Part shown: positions 59,505 to 64,000 of the stretch, in pieces | Numbering within the stretch: position 1 is the first letter of the stretch | Layout: every line of letters starts with the position of its first letter | NCBI RefSeq assembly: GCF_014205255.1 | Contig: NZ_JACHNE010000001.1 | Span: 4,030,001 to 4,094,000 of the forward strand | Direction: 5' to 3' | Source of the DNA: Streptomyces caelestis | GTDB taxonomy: Bacteria; Actinomycetota; Actinomycetes; Streptomycetales; Streptomycetaceae | DNA: 64,000 nucleotides | Notes under the pieces: generated by a model | Seen by the model: the letters and a program-made list of their open reading frames with translations, nothing else | Databases searched by the model: none | What the model was told of the DNA's origin: nothing | Position numbers and translations under genes: made by a program

Positions 59505-60080
59505 CTACTTGAAGAAGGCGATGCCGTCGTCCGGCATATCGTCGGGCAGGGCCTTGGCCCAGCGCTCGACCTCCTCCGGGGTGACGACCTTCTTCAGGTG
59601 CGCCGACATGTAGGGGCGCAGCTCGACGTCGGGAGTCTGCTTCTCGCCGACCCACATCAGATCGCTCTTGACGTAGCCGTACAGCCGCTTGCCGCCGGTG
59701 TAGGGCTGGGAGGCGGCGGTGCGGGCCACCGCGTCCGTCACGAGGTCGATCTGCGGCTTCTTGTCGGCCAGCTCGCCGTACCAGATCTCGATGACACCGT
59801 CGTCGCGGGTCATCGTCACCTCGACCTTGCGGCCGGCGTCGATCCGCCAGTAGCCGTGCTCGGACTCCAGCGGCCGGACCTTGCTGCCGTCCTTGTCCAG
59901 CACCCAGGAGTGGGAGCGGTACTCAAGGAAGTCCCGGCCGTCGTGGGTGAAGGCGACCTCCTGCCCGAAGTTGCACTTCTCTGAGCCGGGGAAGTCGTGC
60001 ACCCCGGCACCGGCCCAGTTGCCGAGCAGGAAGGCGAGCGGGACGAGGTCTTTGTGGAGGTCGGACGGGATCTCGATCAT
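59505..60080 (-). CDS. nitrobindin/FABP-like heme-binding beta-barrel protein
   Basis: 191 residues. LVPLAFLLGNWAGAGVHDFP carries the GxWxGxG signature, followed by the ten-stranded barrel (CNFGQEVAFTHDGRDFLEYR, LESEHGYWRIDAGRKVEVTM) and a late His-containing segment (PYMSAHLKKVVTPEEVERWA). Bacterial nitrobindins bind heme and scavenge peroxynitrite or nitric oxide. It lies between the 32-residue membrane gene and nur on the same strand. Confidence 0.85.
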   Translation of the reverse strand: MIEIPSDLHKDLVPLAFLLGNWAGAGVHDFPGSEKCNFGQEVAFTHDGRDFLEYRSHSWVLDKDGSKVRPLESEHGYWRIDAGRKVEVTMTRDDGVIEIWYGELADKKPQIDLVTDAVARTAASQPYTGGKRLYGYVKSDLMWVGEKQTPDVELRPYMSAHLKKVVTPEEVERWAKALPDDMPDDGIAFFK

Positions 60081-60100
60081 GAGAGGTTCCTAGACGTGGG

Positions 60101-60199
60101 TCAGCGCTGGCCCTGGTACAGCTTCTTCACGGTCAGTCCGGCGAAGGCGAGAACGCCGACGGCGACCAGGACCAACAGGATTTCGAAGAAAAGCTCCAC
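60101..60199 (-). CDS. 32-residue membrane peptide gene
   Basis: GTG start with AAGGAG seven bases upstream. The peptide is MELFFEILLVLVAVGVLAFA followed by GLTVKKLYQGQR: one membrane helix with a positive C-terminus, so N-out/C-in or the reverse by charge. It lies 20 bp before the nitrobindin-like start, in the same direction. I recall such a tiny conserved gene at this place in other Streptomyces, but the function is unknown. Confidence 0.75.
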   Translation of the reverse strand: MELFFEILLVLVAVGVLAFAGLTVKKLYQGQR

Positions 60200-60299
60200 G
60201 GGGTGCTCCTTGAGCGGGGTGCGGATGTGTGCACAGGGCCGGGCCCCAGCTTACGCGGCCGGGACCCGGGCCTCGTGGTGAGGTGGACCCGGGCGGGAG

Positions 60300-61139
60300 T
60301 CAGCCGAGCAGCTGGCCCTGCAGGGTCACCGTCTGCTGGAAGGGCACGGCCCGCGCTGCGCCCTTCCGGGACTGCACGACCAGCGCGAGGGTGTCACCGG
60401 CGGCGAGGTAGGCGTGGCGGACCTGTTCACCGCCGTACGGCCTGGCCTCGTCGTAGACCACGCACTCGACGTCGTCCACCACGGCGTCGTCGGGGAACGC
60501 CTTGTCGTTCGCGGACGTCCCGGCGCCGCGCAGGGGGAACTTCGGCGCACTGTAGGGGGCGAGGTAGGGCGCGAGCAGTCCGTCGACGACGGCCGCGGTG
60601 TCGAACCGGAGCAGGTAGATCCGCGTGCGGGTGCCGTCCGGCATGGTCCAGCCGCGGGCGGCGATGTGCCGCAGACCGTGGTCGGTGAGGTGCTGCCCGA
60701 GTTCCTCGCGGTCGTCCTTCGCGGCGTACTCCGCCAGGAGGTCCTTCTTCGCCAGCCAGCCGTCCGAGCCCCGCAGCGCCTTGTCCTCCCTGGCGCCCTC
60801 CGGAGCGGGCAGGAGGAGGGAACGCAGGTCGGCGTGGTGCGTGCCGGCCGTGTTCGCCTCGGCGAAGGGGCCCGGACTGCCGGAGGGCAGCGGCGGGCGG
60901 GTGAGCACCGGGTACTCCCAGCGCCCGTCCGGCTCCGTCGCGAGCCCGGGTACGTCGGTCCGCTCCATTCGCGTGATGCCGAACGCCGTGGCCGCGCCGA
61001 CCGCCGCGCAGACGGCGACGGCGGCGGTCCAGCGCAGGACGGCCCGCAGGACCCGGCGGTCCTTGCGCGCCGGGCCCGATGGCACGTCCGGCCGCACCTC
61101 GGGCACGGCCGGAACGGCGGTCTGCTCCTGCTCGGTCAT
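60300..61139 (-). CDS. membrane-anchored protein, third of an overlapping trio
   Basis: 279 residues. A cytoplasmic start (TEQEQTAVPAVPEVRPDVPS) is followed by one membrane segment (WTAAVAVCAAVGAATAFGIT, residues ~37-57) and an external part: LRSLLLPAPEGAREDKALRG, AKKDLLAEYAAKDDREELGQ, HLTDHGLRHIAARGWTMPDG, FDTAAVVDGLLAPYLAPYSA. No enzyme motif was seen. Its ATG overlaps the stop of the 61136 gene by 4 bp, so the three genes form one coupled operon. Confidence 0.8.
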   Translation of the reverse strand: MTEQEQTAVPAVPEVRPDVPSGPARKDRRVLRAVLRWTAAVAVCAAVGAATAFGITRMERTDVPGLATEPDGRWEYPVLTRPPLPSGSPGPFAEANTAGTHHADLRSLLLPAPEGAREDKALRGSDGWLAKKDLLAEYAAKDDREELGQHLTDHGLRHIAARGWTMPDGTRTRIYLLRFDTAAVVDGLLAPYLAPYSAPKFPLRGAGTSANDKAFPDDAVVDDVECVVYDEARPYGGEQVRHAYLAAGDTLALVVQSRKGAARAVPFQQTVTLQGQLLG

Positions 61140-61969
61140 ACCGCCTCCCCCGGCTCGGCTATACGGTCGAGCTGCTCGCGCAGCAGCATCGCGGCCCCCT
61201 TGGTGTCGAGTGGCTCCGTGCCGTCCACGACGGCGGTGACCAGGACATTCCCGACGTGGGCCGAGCAGTACATCGACTCCAGGTCCCCGTCGGCGTCCTT
61301 CGGCGGCAGGAAGCAGTGGGCGTTCTTGTGGCCCTTGATCTCCGGGCCCTTGCGGAAGGCGCCCAGGGCGTCGACGACCGCGCTCCGGAAACGTGAGGCG
61401 TCCCGGACTGCGGCCCTGTTGTCCATCTGGGCGAGCTCGACGCGCACCGTGTAGGCGTCGTCGGTGTAGGCGTCGGAGAGCTTGGTGGTGCTGAGGTAGC
61501 TGCGCATGGCGATGCCGGTGATGCGCAACTGGTCGACCGCCTTCTCCAGCCGCTTGCGCTGGGTGCGCGGCAGGCCGCTCAGGGACTCCTTGCGCAGAGC
61601 CGTGGCCTGCTCCCCGCTCAGCACGGCGTCCGAGCCGTACTCACCGAGGTCCGGGCCCCGCCCCCACCCGTTGGTCCCGGGGGCCCCGTACGGCACGAGC
61701 ATGCCGGCGAGTCCGGAGGGAGCGGCCTTCTCGACCGCCTCGGCCTTGGTCTTGTTCCGGGGAAACGTCCAGACGGGGGCGCCCGCGTCCCGGTCGGCGC
61801 CGTTCACGGCCACGACGGTGTAGCCCGCGCTGCCGGCGACGGCGACCGCCAGCAGCACGGACGCGGTGACGGCGGCGACACGACCCCGGCGTACGGGCTT
61901 CTTCTGCGGCTCGGGGGCGGGCTCGGACACGGCCCTCGGCTCCACCGGCTCCACGTGGTTGTCGCTCAC
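61136..61969 (-). CDS. membrane-anchored protein, second of an overlapping trio
   Basis: 277 residues. Basic cytoplasmic start (PQKKPVRRGRVAAVTASVLL), membrane segment about 30-52 (VAVAGSAGYTVVAVNGA), external domain with KTKAEAVEKAAPSGLAGMLV, KAVDQLRITGIAMRSYLSTT, HKNAHCFLPPKDADGDLESM and YCSAHVGNVLVTAVVDGTEP. Two cysteines in the last segment may pair. No family name is offered. Overlaps of 4 bp at both ends. Confidence 0.8.
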   Translation of the reverse strand: MSDNHVEPVEPRAVSEPAPEPQKKPVRRGRVAAVTASVLLAVAVAGSAGYTVVAVNGADRDAGAPVWTFPRNKTKAEAVEKAAPSGLAGMLVPYGAPGTNGWGRGPDLGEYGSDAVLSGEQATALRKESLSGLPRTQRKRLEKAVDQLRITGIAMRSYLSTTKLSDAYTDDAYTVRVELAQMDNRAAVRDASRFRSAVVDALGAFRKGPEIKGHKNAHCFLPPKDADGDLESMYCSAHVGNVLVTAVVDGTEPLDTKGAAMLLREQLDRIAEPGEAV

Positions 61970-62757
61970 AGCCGCCCCATCTGCCGCTCGGCCAGGTCCA
62001 TGATCTTCGCCTTGGGAATCGGCTTGGTGTCCGTCACCCAGATCTCCACGGCGATGTCGCCACGCCAGGCGTGTGCCTCGGCGTTGTACACCGGCACGTA
62101 GCCGGGCTCGGTCTCGGGCCGGTTGTGGACGTAGACCCGGCCGTCCCCGGTGCCGGGCACGGCCCAGCTGTCGGTGCCGCCCTCGGCCTCGGCCCAGTAC
62201 TGGCTGTTGCCGACCCTGTCGGCGGCTGCAAGCGCCTCTTCCTGCCGGTACTGCAGCAGGCGGATCTCCACCTGGTACGTGCCGTCGACCCGCCAGCCGG
62301 TGACGGCCGCGCGCCGGAACTCTTCGCTGACGAGCTTGCCGAACATCTCGCCCGGCTTCTTGTAGTACTCCGCGTAGCCCGCGAGGTCCAGCCAGCCTTC
62401 GTCGCCCATCAGGTACTCGGCGTCCCGCGCCCCGCGCGGTTTCTTCAGCAGCAGCTTCCGCAGGTCACCGTCGGTCTTCACACGCCTGTCCCGCGCGGCC
62501 GGCAGCGGCTCGGGGCCGTCGCCCGTGGCCTGCGCGAGCGACGGCTGCGAGAGCGAGGGCAGCTTGGTGGGCGCGCGGTCCACCTGTACGAGGTAACCGG
62601 CGCAGGTGCCGGCGACCAGTCCGAGCACGGCGGCGGCACCGATCAGCGCGGCCGTACGCCCCCGCAGACGGCGACGCGGCCCGGACTCGGCCACGGACTC
62701 GCCGGCCACTTCTTCGGGTACTTCCAAGACGTCCCCCACAGAACGTGAAGCGCGCAT
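61966..62757 (-). CDS. membrane-anchored protein, first of an overlapping trio
   Basis: 263 residues. Cytoplasmic start, membrane segment about 33-57 (TAALIGAAAVLGLVAGTCAG), external domain: KLPSLSQPSLAQATGDGPEP, LRKLLLKKPRGARDAEYLMG, EFRRAAVTGWRVDGTYQVEI, AWRGDIAVEIWVTDTKPIPK. It shares with the third protein a pattern of a LRxLLL motif, a 'xxGW' segment and a late strand on binding or export cargo, so the trio may be distant paralogues. Function unknown. Confidence 0.8.
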   Translation of the reverse strand: MRASRSVGDVLEVPEEVAGESVAESGPRRRLRGRTAALIGAAAVLGLVAGTCAGYLVQVDRAPTKLPSLSQPSLAQATGDGPEPLPAARDRRVKTDGDLRKLLLKKPRGARDAEYLMGDEGWLDLAGYAEYYKKPGEMFGKLVSEEFRRAAVTGWRVDGTYQVEIRLLQYRQEEALAAADRVGNSQYWAEAEGGTDSWAVPGTGDGRVYVHNRPETEPGYVPVYNAEAHAWRGDIAVEIWVTDTKPIPKAKIMDLAERQMGRL

Positions 62758-62828
62758 TCCGTATGCGCGCGCACAGGAGACCTTCAGGCAGTACCCGGAG
62801 TTGTAGGGGCGTTGATTACGATTCGGCC

Positions 62829-63191
62829 ATGGCGAAGAACCTCGTGATCAAGGTGACGGCGGGGGCCGACGCCCCCGAGCGGTGCTCCCAGGCGTTCACG
62901 GTGGCGGCGGTGGCGGTGGCCAGTGGCGTCGACGTCTCCCTGTGGCTGACCGGAGAGTCCGCCTGGTACGCCCTCCCCGGCCGGGCCGCCGAGTTCGAGC
63001 TGCCGCACGCGGCCCCGCTGCCCGACCTGCTCGACTCGATCCTGGCCGCCGGCCGCGTCACCCTGTGCACGCAGTGCGCGGCCCGCCGCGAGATCTCGGA
63101 GCAGGACGTCATCAAGGGCGTCCGCATCGCCGGCGCCCAGGTCTTCGTCCAGGAGGCCATGGCGGACGACACCCAGGCGCTCGTCTACTGA
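62829..63191 (+). CDS. DsrE-family protein
   Basis: 120 residues. MAKNLVIKVTAGADAPERCS, AFTVAAVAVASGVDVSLWLT, GESAWYALPGRAAEF, then RVTLCTQCAARREISEQDVI with CxxC. This is the DsrE/TusD fold; some members carry sulfur on cysteine or act in redox or quorum roles. The stop overlaps the converging VOC gene by 7 bp. Confidence 0.88.
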   Translation: MAKNLVIKVTAGADAPERCSQAFTVAAVAVASGVDVSLWLTGESAWYALPGRAAEFELPHAAPLPDLLDSILAAGRVTLCTQCAARREISEQDVIKGVRIAGAQVFVQEAMADDTQALVY

Positions 63192-63562
63192 GACGTCTCG
63201 GTGTAGAGGCAGAAGGGGTGGCCCGCCGGGTCCAGGAGCACCCGGACGCCGTCCTGCGGCTGGTACGCGGCGAGCCGCGCGCCCTCGGCCAGGGCCCGCG
63301 CGGTCTCGCGTTCCAGGTCGTCGACCTCGATGTCGAGGTGGATCATCATCTGCTGCCGGTCCGGCGTGCTCGGCCAGACGGGCGGCCGGTAGGCGGGATC
63401 GGTCTGGAAGGACAGTCCGGTACCACCGTCCGGCGGCCGGATGTGCACCCAGTCCCGCGATTCCTCCCCGCGCCACACCCGCCACCCGGGCAGCAGCCGC
63501 AGGTAGAAGGCGGCCAGCTCACGGGCGTTCGGAGCGTCCAGGGTCGCCGCCGTCAGGCGCAC
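63185..63562 (-). CDS. VOC-family protein
   Basis: 125 residues. MRLTAATLDAPNARELAAFY, RDWVHIRPPDGGTGLSFQTD, MMIHLDIEVDDLERETARAL, VRVLLDPAGHPFCLYTETSQ. A complete two-module glyoxalase-like fold. The start is GTG with GGGGGAGGAACC directly upstream, which decides it over the longer frame. Substrate unknown. Confidence 0.87.
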   Translation of the reverse strand: MRLTAATLDAPNARELAAFYLRLLPGWRVWRGEESRDWVHIRPPDGGTGLSFQTDPAYRPPVWPSTPDRQQMMIHLDIEVDDLERETARALAEGARLAAYQPQDGVRVLLDPAGHPFCLYTETSQ

Positions 63563-63582
63563 GGTTCCTCCCCCTCGTCCAT

Positions 63583-63843
63583 TCAGTACCGGCGCTTCTT
63601 GCCGTCCAGTTCGTCCCACCACTCGTCGGACTTGGGGTCCCCGGAGGGGTCGTCCCACCAGCGGTCGTCCGGGCCGCGGCGGTTCGCGACCATCGCCGCG
63701 ACGGGCGGGATGACCATGGCGACGACGCACATCCCGACGGCGACGGGCACGGACCACAGGCGGACGACGCCCCAGGCCAGGACGAAGAGGCCGATGCAGC
63801 CGCCCATCATCGCGAAGTACGTGCGCCGCCGTCGTGCGTACAT
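63583..63843 (-). CDS. DUF3099 membrane protein
   Basis: 86 residues. MYARRRRTYFAMMGGCIGLF is the DUF3099 start, followed by VLAWGVVRLWSVPVAVGMCV and VAMVIPPVAAMVANRRGPDD (two membrane helices) and an acidic, Trp-rich tail (RWWDDPSGDPKSDEWWDELD). Conserved in actinobacteria, function unknown. Confidence 0.85.
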   Translation of the reverse strand: MYARRRRTYFAMMGGCIGLFVLAWGVVRLWSVPVAVGMCVVAMVIPPVAAMVANRRGPDDRWWDDPSGDPKSDEWWDELDGKKRRY

Positions 63844-63870
63844 ACACCCAGCGTAGGTCCGGGCATGCCG

Positions 63871-63914
63871 AAGGGCCGCACCCCAGGCGTCCAACCCGTG
63901 GGATGCGGCCCCTT
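63871..63914 (-). terminator. hairpin after the partial gene at the right edge
   Basis: AAGGGCCGCACCCCA (63871-63885) pairs with TGGGATGCGGCCCCTT (63899-63914) with one bulge and one mismatch. It lies 21 bp beyond the stop of the leftward gene at 63935 and before DUF3099. Confidence 0.6.
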
Positions 63915-63934
63915 GTGGCACTGCCGCCGTCAGA

Positions 63935-64000
63935 TCAGACGGCGATCGCGACCTCCGCCAGGCCGCCCTTCTGGGCGACGACCGTGCGGTCGGCGGTGGC
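63935..64000 (-). CDS. C-terminal end of an unidentified gene (partial)
   Basis: Only the last 21 codons are inside the window: ATADRTVVAQKGGLAEVAIA then V and TGA. The GC3 pattern is coding-like and a hairpin follows the stop. Too short to identify. Confidence 0.5.
   Translation of the reverse strand, partial: ATADRTVVAQKGGLAEVAIAV

Overview
The window is high-GC actinobacterial DNA, almost certainly a Streptomyces chromosome. GC-rich third positions, frequent GTG starts, mycothiol genes (mshA, a mycothiol-dependent-isomerase-type protein), a nickel-responsive Fur regulator of the Nur type, an RsiG-type c-di-GMP/WhiG anti-sigma factor and the divergent phoR/phoU pair with PHO boxes all point there. 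The gene order also resembles, from memory, the SCO4170-SCO4230 part of S. coelicolor, running leftwards.

Layout. 1-4170: core genes phoR (partial), phoU, a Cys-rich mini-protein, a nickel-binding SCO4226-like protein, an MFS exporter and gpmA. 4170-15640: an accessory patch with decayed genes (TPR protein, integrase remnant), a WYL regulator with its target gene and a candidate operator, an amino-acid permease whose 3' end is cut by a complete IS630-type element (33-bp perfect terminal repeats, TA duplication), an IS5-type remnant, a 55-bp tandem repeat, duplicated gene-end fragments, then small enzymes and an AraC regulator. 15660-25420: core again, with ybjN-mshA, a secreted RTX-repeat protein, a reductase, a methyltransferase, an NlpC/P60 hydrolase, a receiver-PP2C phosphatase, a DUF2516 protein, an HbhA-like protein and a XRE regulator.

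25421-42609 is the main discovery: a 17.2-kb Tn7-like transposon. It has tnsA-tnsB-tnsC and two tniQ genes (one frameshifted) at its right end, related inverted ends carrying repeated GAGCACGATA-type sites, and a perfect 5-bp GGTGC duplication on both sides. Its cargo is entirely defence-like. One arm is a caspase-like/STAND-ATPase/beta-propeller protein of 1554 residues, translationally coupled to an alpha/beta-hydrolase, plus a XRE-ImmA/IrrE regulator-protease. The divergent arm is a compact type II-short CBASS operon: patatin phospholipase, cyclic-oligonucleotide synthase ending in glycine, and an E2-like protein. Both arms are read from one 216-bp intergenic region. The element landed 78 bp upstream of the XRE gene, just beyond a perfect TTGCAAGC inverted repeat.

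42637-64000: chromosome resumes. It holds a mycothiol-type isomerase-like protein, a TmrB-like P-loop protein, a VOC protein, a methyltransferase, a TetR-SGNH hydrolase unit, a TetR-HelD unit, an APH-like kinase, a HAD-GntR pair, a small membrane protein and a second GntR gene (the two GntR paralogues share an operator-like palindrome), an Eis-type acetyltransferase, rsiG, dtd, ygfZ, nur, a nitrobindin-like protein, a 32-residue membrane peptide, three overlapping membrane-anchored proteins, DsrE and VOC proteins and DUF3099.

Limits: this is a reading by eye. Family names come from motifs and memory of homologues, not from database searches. Start codons were chosen from ribosome-binding sites, overlaps and family length. 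Around 39,300-39,361 one base of positional uncertainty is possible.
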